Origin: Moduliflexus sp964602655
GTDB lineage: Bacteria > Moduliflexota > Moduliflexia > Moduliflexales > Moduliflexaceae
Direction of reading: 5' to 3'
Length of the DNA: 64,000 nt
Assembly: GCA_964602655.1 (NCBI GenBank)
Contig: CAZRSF010000006.1
Span: forward strand, 59,470-123,469
Position 1 is the stretch's first letter, and each line of letters begins with the position of its first letter. Of this stretch, positions 24,185-32,854 are shown in pieces. The position numbers and the translations under genes were made by a program. The notes under the pieces are model-generated. The model was not told the origin of the DNA. It did not search any database and worked only from the letters and a program-made list of their open reading frames with translations.

Positions 24185-26623
24185 GTTCAATACGCGTCTT
24201 CGCGGTTTCAATAACAAGATGACGCCGACAATGCCGCATCCCGCTGACACGATTGCGCCGAATATCAATGATAATGGAACGTAGCGTCGTTCGATGTGAA
24301 ACGTTCCTTGCGGCAGATACACGGCTGAAAACGCCAAATTCGCCCGGTAGATCGGCAAACGCTCGCCATTCGCATAGACCCGCCATCCTGGATAAAACGG
24401 TTCTGAAAATACGAGAAACCCTTCACATAATGTCTTCACTTGCAATTCGGCATGAGCGCTTGCGGCGGTGATTGGCGTGATGTCCGCCGCAGCGCATTCT
24501 TGATTTCGCGATGCTGGAAAGGCGGGAACTTCAGCCTGCCAGCGCGAAAGCCGTTCGAACAGTTCCGGCGCTTGATACGGATGCAGCACAACCTGCCGCG
24601 CCGGGTCGAACGGAGGAGACGCCAATCGCGCAATCGCTTCGCCGTCATTTCGAACGCTCTCCCAACTGGCGACGAAACGAATGCGCGTTGCGTTCAGGCG
24701 ATACAGAAAAAATGGAATATTACTCCGATTCGGCAATTCCGCAACAAGCGCAACGCCGGGAATCTGGAGGCGTTCGGGCGTGATGACCGCCGTGACGCCA
24801 CTCAGGTCGAGCATCGGCAGTTTTTGCGGCCAGGGAAGCGTTTTCGCCATGCCTTTCAAATCAACGATATGGCGCTGCGCCAACCCGACGTAATCGTCGT
24901 GAAAGATGACCGGCAGGCGATAAAACGCGCCGAAATAGCGATCCAGCGTTTCAAGCCCCCAGCGAAAACTCCAGATAATGTCGCTTGATGAGGCATAGAG
25001 TTGAATATCTTGCGGCGAATCCATGCGGAAAAGCCGCCCTCCGCCGATCTGCTGCCGGACAGCCTGTGCCACTGGCGGAACATCGGTCAGCATCTCTTCC
25101 GGCGCGTAAGGATTGATGCTCATCCCCGCGAACAGCAGATCGAACAGTATCACGCCCGCGAGTCCCCATTGTGCGAGGCGTTTTCGCGACGGCATCATCC
25201 GAACGCATAACGCCGTCAGCAGCAGAATCGCCGCGACATGCGTCAACGCCTGCCGCAAGCTTTGCGTCATGAATTCATCCGGCGCATGTTCGAAAAAGAA
25301 GCGCATCGCGGCGGCGGCGAAAGCCGGAACAAGCGCGAACAATGCCGCCAATCCGATAGCAAGCGTCGAGCAGATATATAGCGCAAAATGCAACGATGAA
25401 TAGCGTTTCTGATCCCTGAATACCTGCTCGGCAGCGTATCCGGCAAGCAGGCTTAACGGCAGCAATCCGGCGAGGAGAAACTTGATCGGATAACGGAACA
25501 GCGTAATCATTGGCAGCCGATAGACCAATTTGAATCCCGGCAGAAAGCGGCCTAAACTGAGCAGCAGCGCCGCTGCAAATACGCCGAGCAGCATCCGCCG
25601 TACCGGGCGCGTCAACAACGTGTCGCGCCGAGAATCAAGCCCGCCGAAGAGTCCGAGCAACAGCGCAACCGCGCCGAAATAGATATTCAAGATATACGGA
25701 TAATCGTAGCCGTCCCGCAGGATATAGCCCCAGTAAAACGTCTCGAACGGGAGTTGGTCAACATAGCCGAAAAAATTCGGGATGAACAGGGCTGGCAGGC
25801 GTTTCAGCCGCAGCGAATCCGACGCAAATTCCCAGAACTCCATCCCATCGCCCCGCGACGAGTGCAACGCCATTTCAATCGTTGGGAAAAGCTGAATAGA
25901 GGCAAGGCCGATCACGAAGATATTCAGCAGCAGCCACAACGCGAGTTTGCGAAGAGGTGTTTGTTGATAGGGAAAACAGAGTGCCCAGCCCAAGAGCGTC
26001 AACATGCAGATAACGTTGACTTCCGGCGCGCCGCAAAGCACCTGCAATAGGCCAAAGATGACGCTGAAGACAAACCAGCGCCGTTTTTGTTCCATCAAAA
26101 AGAGATGCCAGCCGAGCAGCAGCAGCGGCAGATACGACATGGCGAGAAAGCGCCCGTAGAGATTGATCAGCGACAGCGTATAGCCGCAAAAACCGTACAT
26201 CGCGGCGGACATCAGGCTCGCTTTCGGCGAAAAGCCGAGAATGCGCGTCAAGAGATACGCCGCAAGCAGATACAGCAGCGCATGACCGACGAGAATCAGA
26301 TTGAACGCCCGGAAAAACGGCAGCACGAAAAAGAGCAGATTCGCCGGATGAAAGACCGAATTATTCGGATCGGCAAAATACGGCTGCCCGCCATGCCGGT
26401 AGATGTCCCATAACGGCCATTCCCCTTTGCTTACGAAATCGAGGAGCATCTGCTTCTGCGGAATAAAATCATACAGCAGATCGCGAAAAAAGAAGGTTTC
26501 GCCGAGAAAGAGCGGGCGATAAAAGAAAAGAACTCCCGCCAGCAGAAGCAGGTAGAGTTCTTTTTCTTTGAAAATCGCAAAAAATGCGGGGCGTTGTTGC
26601 GGGTGAAAATGTGAGGCGGTCAT
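24167..26623 (-). CDS. YfhO-family membrane protein (copy 4)
   Basis: The 818-residue protein has the family signature: ETFFFRDLLYDFIPQ, WPLWDIYRHGGQPYF, about a dozen membrane segments, and a C-terminal FYPGWRVYANGERLPIY domain with YRANLAFSAVYLPQG. The start overlaps the HicB-like gene upstream by four bases (ATGA). The last five residues (NPARV) and the stop come from a palindromic repeat, so the original end was probably different. It converges on the SGNH-like gene. It is the only YfhO copy on this strand, and its GC content looks higher than that of copies 2 and 3. Confidence 0.8.
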   Translation of the reverse strand: MTASHFHPQQRPAFFAIFKEKELYLLLLAGVLFFYRPLFLGETFFFRDLLYDFIPQKQMLLDFVSKGEWPLWDIYRHGGQPYFADPNNSVFHPANLLFFVLPFFRAFNLILVGHALLYLLAAYLLTRILGFSPKASLMSAAMYGFCGYTLSLINLYGRFLAMSYLPLLLLGWHLFLMEQKRRWFVFSVIFGLLQVLCGAPEVNVICMLTLLGWALCFPYQQTPLRKLALWLLLNIFVIGLASIQLFPTIEMALHSSRGDGMEFWEFASDSLRLKRLPALFIPNFFGYVDQLPFETFYWGYILRDGYDYPYILNIYFGAVALLLGLFGGLDSRRDTLLTRPVRRMLLGVFAAALLLSLGRFLPGFKLVYRLPMITLFRYPIKFLLAGLLPLSLLAGYAAEQVFRDQKRYSSLHFALYICSTLAIGLAALFALVPAFAAAAMRFFFEHAPDEFMTQSLRQALTHVAAILLLTALCVRMMPSRKRLAQWGLAGVILFDLLFAGMSINPYAPEEMLTDVPPVAQAVRQQIGGGRLFRMDSPQDIQLYASSSDIIWSFRWGLETLDRYFGAFYRLPVIFHDDYVGLAQRHIVDLKGMAKTLPWPQKLPMLDLSGVTAVITPERLQIPGVALVAELPNRSNIPFFLYRLNATRIRFVASWESVRNDGEAIARLASPPFDPARQVVLHPYQAPELFERLSRWQAEVPAFPASRNQECAAADITPITAASAHAELQVKTLCEGFLVFSEPFYPGWRVYANGERLPIYRANLAFSAVYLPQGTFHIERRYVPLSLIFGAIVSAGCGIVGVILLLKPRRRVLNNPARV

Positions 26624-26790
26624 GTGTGATCTTGATACGTTCTTTCCTCTAATACCGATATAGCCAGTGTTTGAACTCTTAATACAGCATCTTCTACTGT
26701 CGTTCCATAAGTCATTACGCCGGGTATTTCAGCGATTTCCGCAATCCATCTACCATCATCTTCTTGTTCGGTCTCTATGGGAAAATTCAT
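26620..26790 (-). CDS. Small HicB-like protein (orphan antitoxin-type)
   Basis: The 56-residue product MNFPIETEQEDDGRWIAEIA... has the HicB fold signature: alternating strands, a DGRWIAEI stretch, PGVMTYGTTVEDAV and a final helix. HicB normally neutralises the HicA mRNA interferase, but no HicA is next to it, and the DNA-binding C-terminal domain of long HicB forms is absent. The ATG at 26790 has GAGGTG nine bases upstream. A longer frame to 26952 overlaps the HEPN gene and is rejected. It overlaps YfhO copy 4 by four bases. Confidence 0.75.
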   Translation of the reverse strand: MNFPIETEQEDDGRWIAEIAEIPGVMTYGTTVEDAVLRVQTLAISVLEERTYQDHT

Positions 26791-26824
26791 TTTTATGCAC
26801 CTCGCATTATCGGCGATCAGAACG

Positions 26825-27229
26825 CTATGAAAAGATGACTGGCAACTCGGCGCGAAGCCACGCATAAACCTGCTCGGCGGCATCTCTGCCTTCTTGTGCA
26901 TCTTGCAACGTCGGCTGGAAACCGTCGTCAGGATAGCGAATCTCAACAGCATACGGCATCAGCAAGCTAAGATGAATTCGTAACTTGCTTACATTCGCAT
27001 GTAATGGAAGGATTTTTTCTAACAGCAGCAACAGATCATGCGTATGCGGCGGGGTCTGCCCATTGGCCGCTAAGCATGCTTTGAGAAATTTCTCTGCTGC
27101 TTGCTGGCAGTGAAAACAGACCGTATCGAATGGAATCTGTCTCGCAGCAAAATTATTGTCGGCATTCAGCAGATCATTTCGCGCTTTGGCAAACCAATGA
27201 CGGGCAAGTTCAAGATTTTCCGCGAGCAT
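26825..27229 (-). CDS. HEPN domain protein (partner of MNT)
   Basis: This 134-residue all-helical protein matches the HEPN family: ELARHWFAKARNDLL, then CFHCQQAAEKFLKACL, THDLLLLLEKI and a late YAVEIRYPDDG. In HEPN/MNT modules the HEPN protein is the toxin and the MNT protein the antitoxin. The canonical RX4-6H RNase motif is not visible here, so RNase activity is doubtful. The start at 27229 has GAAGGGA upstream and overlaps the MNT gene by 20 bases. Longer in-frame starts lie wholly within MNT. Confidence 0.85.
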   Translation of the reverse strand: MLAENLELARHWFAKARNDLLNADNNFAARQIPFDTVCFHCQQAAEKFLKACLAANGQTPPHTHDLLLLLEKILPLHANVSKLRIHLSLLMPYAVEIRYPDDGFQPTLQDAQEGRDAAEQVYAWLRAELPVIFS

Positions 27230-27533
27230 AGAGCGTTTTCCCTTCACGCAAAACGGTTGATACGAATGAAGCTGAAGAACGTTTTCCGCTCTCGATTTCT
27301 TCAGGAGTATAGACAACTAAATCCATTGCAAACGGATAGGGACGAAACAGCGTGTAAAGCTCTCGGCTTCGCTTGAAACGCGGCAAATTGCTTGGAGCGA
27401 TGATCAATAAATCCACATCGCTGTCGTTCTTCGCGTCGCCGCGAGCATGCGACCCGAATAAAATCACCTGCTCCGCATTCGCGGCTTTTCCTAAATATTC
27501 GGCAACGCGTTCAATGTCGTCTAATAGAATCAT
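27210..27533 (-). CDS. MNT-type minimal nucleotidyltransferase
   Basis: The 107-residue protein carries the nucleotidyltransferase core GSHARGDAKNDSDVDLLI (GSX10DXD type) at about residues 27-44 and a third acid in MDLVVY. MNT proteins paired with HEPN AMPylate a Tyr of the HEPN toxin in characterised systems. That the same happens here is inferred. No Shine-Dalgarno precedes the ATG, and a TTGACA-N17-TATTAT promoter ends about eight bases before it, so the message may be leaderless. Confidence 0.88.
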   Translation of the reverse strand: MILLDDIERVAEYLGKAANAEQVILFGSHARGDAKNDSDVDLLIIAPSNLPRFKRSRELYTLFRPYPFAMDLVVYTPEEIESGKRSSASFVSTVLREGKTLYARGKS

Positions 27534-27540
27534 AAACGCT

Positions 27541-27569
27541 ATAATAAACGACTATGACAAAATTGTCAA
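27541..27569 (-). promoter_or_regulatory. Promoter with operator-like palindrome before MNT/HEPN
   Basis: Read on the minus strand, TTGACA (27569-27564), a 17-base spacer, then TATTAT (27546-27541). TGACAA-TT-TTGTCA (27555-27568) is a perfect palindrome over the -35 box. A start about seven bases after the -10 falls on or beside the MNT ATG at 27533. It is likely autoregulated. Confidence 0.65.
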
Positions 27570-27578
27570 GCCGTTACT

Positions 27579-29078
27579 TTATTGGCAGTTTTCCTCCGCA
27601 TATTTCAGCAGCCGCAAGCCTTCCAATCTGAGCACTTCGGGGTAGAGCGCTTTGTAAATGTTGCAATGCGGCGATTTGACATCGTATCTGCCGGTCATTC
27701 GATACGTTTCCAGCGGACAGCCGCCCGCGCACCAATATTTCCACTGGCACTCCTGACAGCCCTCTTTTTCGTCAACCGTGAGATTGCGGATGCCGTCTTG
27801 CGCGGCGCGAACTGCGCCAAGCGGATCGTCGCAGCGAATATCGGCGACAGGCTGGTCAATCTGCATCTGGCATTTCGACACGCGGCCTTCGGTATCAAAG
27901 ACCAAATAGCTATGCCCCACGCTGCACCGACGCAGATGCGGCGCGGCAAAGTTCGCCATATCCGCTAATGACGCCAATAAACTGCGTCGAGGCAAATTCT
28001 TTTCAATCACGTGATACGCCGCCAGCATCCCTTCGATAAATTGTTCTTCCTTCAATTGCAAATCTTCGCATGCTGTCACCCTGAGCGCAGTCGAAGAGTC
28101 ACGATAGAAATTCAGGCTGAACGGCAGGTCTTTTTCTAACACCCACGCCAATAATTCCGGCAATTGCGCCACGTTGCGCCCGCTGACCGTGATGGAAATA
28201 TCCGGCGTCAGGCCGCATTCTAAAGCGGTTTCAATGCCGCGTTTCGCATCTGCCGACGCATCGCGCCCGTCTGGGTAGTTCCGTTGCGTCCTCTTCCCCT
28301 CCTGGAAGGGGCAGGGGTGGGTTATTTGCGGCAAATGATCAAAGGAAATCGTGAGACGCAATCCGATTGCTTTCAATTGGTTGATTATTTCCGCCGTCAA
28401 CAGCGTTCCGTTCGTAATCGCCACGCCGTCAAGCGCGAGGTCGCGCTGTTCGGCGTTCTGGCGAGCATGATGATGCAAATCAAGCAAAAGTGGCAGGCGC
28501 AGCAGCGGCTCGCCGCCCGCGTATTTGAATTTGACGGCATGATAGCCATTCGCTAAAGCAGAACGGAGCATGGCGTCAATAGCGGAACGGCCTGTTTCGA
28601 GTGACATATCCGTCTTTGCGTGAGGCAAATAACAATAGGCGCAATGGAGATTGCAGGCGTCGGAAAGATGCAGCCAAGCGGAAAGCGTCGGCGGCGTTTC
28701 ATGTCGAATGTCTGGCACTTTCCAATTCTCTGAAACAAGCAGACCAAGATCGATCATCTGCGTTTGCAGCATGGAAAAAGATGGCTCGTGCTGAAAGATT
28801 TCGGGATGTGTCAAACAGTGTAACGCGCTGGTATTGACAACGCAGGATGATTTGGTAAACGGAGAATATAAAGCAACATAAGTCGGCGAAAGCGGAGAAT
28901 GAATAAGGTTTGGGATTGGTTTTGAAAAAAGAAACCGCTCGTTCTGGACGGGCGACGTATAGTTTGAAAACACGACCGGCGAACAGGCGTCGCAATCACG
29001 GCTGACGTATGTCGACGTATTCGACGTTTCTGGCAAAATAATGCGAGGGGGGGATAAAATAAATTCTTTGCTATTCAT
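27579..29078 (-). CDS. Radical SAM/SPASM domain protein
   Basis: The 499-residue enzyme has an N-terminal region (about 60-125) like that of peptide-modifying radical SAM proteins, the radical SAM cluster CNLHCAYC (Cys 142, 146, 149) with YAGGEPLL, and a C-terminal SPASM domain (Cys 385, 403, then CQECQWKYWCAGGC at 441-454 and a last Cys at 472) for two extra Fe-S clusters. This layout fits RiPP or protein maturases. No precursor peptide gene is seen nearby. AGGAGG precedes ATG 29078, which overlaps the STAND gene stop. Two palindromic repeats are inserted in frame, at residues about 250-265 and 326-335. Confidence 0.85.
   Translation of the reverse strand: MNSKEFILSPPRIILPETSNTSTYVSRDCDACSPVVFSNYTSPVQNERFLFSKPIPNLIHSPLSPTYVALYSPFTKSSCVVNTSALHCLTHPEIFQHEPSFSMLQTQMIDLGLLVSENWKVPDIRHETPPTLSAWLHLSDACNLHCAYCYLPHAKTDMSLETGRSAIDAMLRSALANGYHAVKFKYAGGEPLLRLPLLLDLHHHARQNAEQRDLALDGVAITNGTLLTAEIINQLKAIGLRLTISFDHLPQITHPCPFQEGKRTQRNYPDGRDASADAKRGIETALECGLTPDISITVSGRNVAQLPELLAWVLEKDLPFSLNFYRDSSTALRVTACEDLQLKEEQFIEGMLAAYHVIEKNLPRRSLLASLADMANFAAPHLRRCSVGHSYLVFDTEGRVSKCQMQIDQPVADIRCDDPLGAVRAAQDGIRNLTVDEKEGCQECQWKYWCAGGCPLETYRMTGRYDVKSPHCNIYKALYPEVLRLEGLRLLKYAEENCQ
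28075..28103. repeat. In-frame palindromic element (CCCTGAGCGCAGTCGAAG type)
   Basis: GTCACCCTGAGCGCAGTCG and the bases after it resemble a repeat type dispersed in many bacterial genomes. It lies inside the radical SAM gene and is translated as DSSTALRVTA on the minus strand without breaking the frame. A related unit lies at 44939-44982. Confidence 0.6.
28294..28322. repeat. In-frame half of the TTCCCCTCC/GGGGTGGG element
   Basis: TTCCCCTCCTGGAAGGGG followed by CAGGGGTGGGTT matches the left arm of the 110-base element at 39261-39370 over about 29 bases. It lies inside the radical SAM gene and is translated in frame as part of THPCPFQEGK. Confidence 0.7.
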
Positions 29079-32000
29079 GACGTTTGTCCTCCTTCTTCCC
29101 CCCAGTGCGACCATTCGTGCATCATATCCAACACGCTGTTATAATGAATGTTATTTTTTACCTTTCCTGCCACAAACTCAACTAATTTGCTTCCGACCTC
29201 GCGAATGATTTTATCCGGAATCTCTGAAAAATCTTTTTCAAGAACTTTAAGCCGGCTTAAGCCGTCACGATCCGCATACGAACCAAATTCTGTAACGGAC
29301 TCAATGCCTTTTTTCAGATAGGATACAATGTTTTTCGTATTAGCTGGTCTCTGCCCAAATGCCAGACGTGCTAACGCAATATATGCAATGCCTTTGTTAT
29401 TTTGATCTGGTTTAGCAGGAATTTTATTCAGATACTCCGTCAATTTGCGATCCCAATCAGTCAATTCTTCATATTTTTTTTCTTCTGCGGCAATAACAAT
29501 TAATCGAGCAAGAGAAACAAGCCCATAAAGGTAATCAGGAATCTTCTCAGCAAAATCTAAACTTGTTTCAAGACACCTTTTTGCCTCACTCCAGTCATCC
29601 TTCCCCTCCTTACAACGATATTCCTTCGACATATAGACCCTGCCCAGGCGATTGTAGGCCATCGCCTTGATATTTTCCGTTCCAACAGCGATGGCCTTTT
29701 TCAAATCTGTTTCGGCATCCTGATAGCGTCTTTGCTCCCTGAATGTCGCGCCGCGCCAGGCATAAATTTGTCCTAAAAAATCAACATGATGCAATGGCTC
29801 AAAAATTTGGCGCGCCATTTCGAATTGCTCCAATGCAGTACGAAATTTGTTGCTGCGGTACGCTCCAATGCCTGATACAATGTAAGCCGCTCCCAGCCCA
29901 ATTTTGTTTCCAATTTTTTTCCAGTGCGCAATCGCCCTATTCGCAATATTTTCGGCTTCCTCGCGTGTATCGCGTTGGTTGGAGAGAACAAAAGCGAGAT
30001 TATTCAGGATCATACCGTAATCATACTGCAAAACAGGGTTTTTTGCGGCATTTTCTTTCAAGCATAATTCATGTCCATGTAGATAATGTGCTTTCGCCTC
30101 TTCTAATTCTCCTCGCAAGCGATATGCCCAGCCGAGTTCATTTTCAGCTTTGATTACCCATCGCACCGGAAGCTCTTTCTGGGCATAACCGGCCTGGCTT
30201 CTTTGAACGGCGTTTTCAAAATCTTTCAGCCCTTCATCAACGTTGGCTTGACGAATTTTGACGTTGCCGCGCACAATCAACATATCTATAACCTGTTCAT
30301 CTTTTAGCTGTGTTGCTTTTGCAGTTAATAATTCATCGCACAAATACTGTACTACCTTATAATCCTCTTTATTCTTACAACTCTCGCGTTGAAGCTTAAT
30401 CCTGTGAATCTGCAAAATTATTTCTTCTTCAGAAGAAAAATTTGAAGCATACTGCGATGCTTCGTTAAATAAATCCTGGCGCAACTGTTGCGTGTCTGCT
30501 TCAGCAAATAAATTGACGAAAATTGTGACCCCTTCTTCTCGATTTGCAACAAGCGCATGGCGTAGCTGCTGTTTTTTCAATAACCATAACGTTTCTTCCG
30601 CTTCCTGGATTTGTAATGAGAGAAGCAACGCATCTTCTTTCTTTTGGTCATCGCCTTCTATCTTAAGCGCTTCTTCACGCGTTTTGCGAAGTTCATTCGC
30701 GGTTTTGGGAACGTGTTGTTCATAATATTGCCAGGCGTGCCTGCTATACGATTTTCGACGAGACCATTCGGGATCGACAATATCCCAGTCATAATCATTG
30801 ATCAGGTCTTGCATGACATCATGCAGCTTGATGAATTTACCGCCCGGCAAAACTTTTATGAACATGTATTGTTTTGCCTCCTGAAATAATTCACTGGCGT
30901 CCTGATCGTTAAGTTTGAGTAAACACGCAATCATTTCGACGTTCAGCGGATACGCATACGATAATAACACGATAAGTGCATCAAGCGGTTCGTTCAATTC
31001 GGCGAGATGCCTGACTAACATGCGTTTGAATTCTACGTGGCGTTTTTCGATCTCCTGTTTTGATAACGACATTAAGGAAGATTTTTTGTCAGTCTCAAGC
31101 GTAATGCCTCGCTTTCGGAGTTCAGCGGCCAAATCCAGTAAAATAGGTGTTCCTTCGGAAAGAAATATCAAAGTTTCCGCAAGTTCCGATTCTATTGGAA
31201 TGCGAAGTTGTTTCTCTTTTTTATCGAGATATTCCTGGCATTCTTTCTCATCTAATGAACAAATTTTTTTAATGCTAACAGTGCCTTCATTCATTTTTGA
31301 ACGCAAATCTTCTCCAATTAGATGAGCTTCTCGCCCCGCGAGTAGAACGACGGTATTTTTTAATTTTGGAAGTTTCGAGGCGAAATCTTGAACAATATTC
31401 GAAAAATTTTCTTTGAAAAGTCGTTCTTTATCAAGCGTGTCGAAACACATCACGACCCTTTTTTGTTCTGAAAAAATATTAAAGCACCGAATAAACTCCT
31501 GATCGAGAGACTCTTTCTGGTTAACAAGACTTTCAGCACTGACACCGGAATGCTGCATCGTCGTATAATCAACCTGTGCCTGCAAAAATGAGGCGAATAT
31601 GGTTCTATCAGGGTCTATATTTAACGCAATTTCGCGCCAGAGTGTTTCGGAATAACGGAATGCGGCATGATCGAAATCATAGATATTAGGAATAATATGG
31701 AGCAGATATTTTTTTTGTATTTGAGATACAATCGAGCGGAGGAGAGGCGTCCAACTTTCTTCGTCATGATCCTGTTGCGCATTGGAATTGTTTCGAAGAT
31801 CGTCTTGATGAATCACTTTGGGTAATAAAGGAATATGCGAGGCCACTTCTTCATTGTAAATGCGTTGCGTTGCCAGACGAACCAGGATGCGTCCGCCTTG
31901 CCAGGGTTCTGTCACAACCGTTTGCTTCCATGGACTTCCTTTTTGAATCATTAATGTAGCGTCTTCCTGATCCAAATCGAAGCTATAGATTGCTACATCG

Positions 32001-32836
32001 GTGCGGCCCAAACCAACGAGCAAACGCGTTAACGGTTTGGCATACGCATTCCAGGTGGTCCAGAAGGCTTTTAAATTGGGGAAACGTCTCAGCACATCTT
32101 GCGCTTTTCTCTCAACCTGCTCTTGAATGGTCGCATTCGGATCATCAATTTTTTCGATGGCATCAATATGAATATCGGGATAATCATGACTTAACCCCTG
32201 AAACATTTTGGCTCGTCGCTCTGCAAGAATATCATTTTCAGCCCCTCGAATGATTGCCACGTCTCCTGCGTATTCGATCTGTTCGCGTAATTTACTTGCT
32301 GCCTCTTGTATGCCAGATGATTCGTTATGCGTCAGTTTCGAGATTGAAGCGGAAAGCTCGCGCGAATAATTATCGAACGTCAGGGTTGGAATACCCTGCT
32401 CAGCAGCCTGGTTAATCCAATAGCAGATACGGCTATCAGATCCCTCGCGCACTAATAAAGCGTCTGGTTTCGCCTGAATCGCATTTCGGAGAAAAGTTTC
32501 CATTGTGGCAAGATCATTCTTCGCGTCGTGTTCTTCTATTGTGATATTTAATTCCTCTGCCATACTTTCGACCCCTGTAACAAATTCATTGCCCCATTCG
32601 GTCGAACCGTCTTGCTGGACTAAAATAACGCGTTTGGGAGCTTGCAATGCTTGTTGAAGATGGACAACAGGCTGTTTTTTATATACGCTTCCCACTTCTT
32701 GCAGCATTCTGGTTTTGCCGATACCGCCAAGGCCAAATAAACAGATGACGTTTCCCTCTCCCCAGCGTTGTTCGATGGTCGTGCGTATTTCATCAAGAAT
32801 ATCTTTGCGTCCGATTAATGGTAATGGTTCACGCAT
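29075..32836 (-). CDS. STAND NTPase with inserted periplasmic-binding-protein-like domain and TPRs
   Basis: This 1253-residue protein has no signal peptide or membrane segment. A P-loop (GLGGIGKT, 35-42) is followed directly by a complete type I sugar-binding-protein-like domain (about 67-346: RVILVQQDG, GVESMAEELNI, PDALLV, AAEQGIPTLTFDN, GDVAIIRGAEND, YSFDLDQED). The NTPase then resumes with NIYDFDHAAFR (384-394), Walker B VVMCFDTLDKE (461-471) and VVLLAGREAHL. A winged-helix-like linker precedes TPR-type helices (about 750-1230). It is likely an intracellular ligand-gated oligomerisation switch. GGAGGAGG precedes the start, 18 bases after the CHAT gene, and it overlaps the radical SAM gene by four bases. 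Confidence 0.8.
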   Translation of the reverse strand: MREPLPLIGRKDILDEIRTTIEQRWGEGNVICLFGLGGIGKTRMLQEVGSVYKKQPVVHLQQALQAPKRVILVQQDGSTEWGNEFVTGVESMAEELNITIEEHDAKNDLATMETFLRNAIQAKPDALLVREGSDSRICYWINQAAEQGIPTLTFDNYSRELSASISKLTHNESSGIQEAASKLREQIEYAGDVAIIRGAENDILAERRAKMFQGLSHDYPDIHIDAIEKIDDPNATIQEQVERKAQDVLRRFPNLKAFWTTWNAYAKPLTRLLVGLGRTDVAIYSFDLDQEDATLMIQKGSPWKQTVVTEPWQGGRILVRLATQRIYNEEVASHIPLLPKVIHQDDLRNNSNAQQDHDEESWTPLLRSIVSQIQKKYLLHIIPNIYDFDHAAFRYSETLWREIALNIDPDRTIFASFLQAQVDYTTMQHSGVSAESLVNQKESLDQEFIRCFNIFSEQKRVVMCFDTLDKERLFKENFSNIVQDFASKLPKLKNTVVLLAGREAHLIGEDLRSKMNEGTVSIKKICSLDEKECQEYLDKKEKQLRIPIESELAETLIFLSEGTPILLDLAAELRKRGITLETDKKSSLMSLSKQEIEKRHVEFKRMLVRHLAELNEPLDALIVLLSYAYPLNVEMIACLLKLNDQDASELFQEAKQYMFIKVLPGGKFIKLHDVMQDLINDYDWDIVDPEWSRRKSYSRHAWQYYEQHVPKTANELRKTREEALKIEGDDQKKEDALLLSLQIQEAEETLWLLKKQQLRHALVANREEGVTIFVNLFAEADTQQLRQDLFNEASQYASNFSSEEEIILQIHRIKLQRESCKNKEDYKVVQYLCDELLTAKATQLKDEQVIDMLIVRGNVKIRQANVDEGLKDFENAVQRSQAGYAQKELPVRWVIKAENELGWAYRLRGELEEAKAHYLHGHELCLKENAAKNPVLQYDYGMILNNLAFVLSNQRDTREEAENIANRAIAHWKKIGNKIGLGAAYIVSGIGAYRSNKFRTALEQFEMARQIFEPLHHVDFLGQIYAWRGATFREQRRYQDAETDLKKAIAVGTENIKAMAYNRLGRVYMSKEYRCKEGKDDWSEAKRCLETSLDFAEKIPDYLYGLVSLARLIVIAAEEKKYEELTDWDRKLTEYLNKIPAKPDQNNKGIAYIALARLAFGQRPANTKNIVSYLKKGIESVTEFGSYADRDGLSRLKVLEKDFSEIPDKIIREVGSKLVEFVAGKVKNNIHYNSVLDMMHEWSHWGEEGGQTS

Positions 32837-32854
32837 AGCAATCCTCCTCCCGGC

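Noticed and set aside
26620..26952. 110-codon frame for the HicB-like protein
   Set aside because: The N-terminal half overlaps the HEPN gene and has no HicB features. ATG 26790 has the ribosome site.
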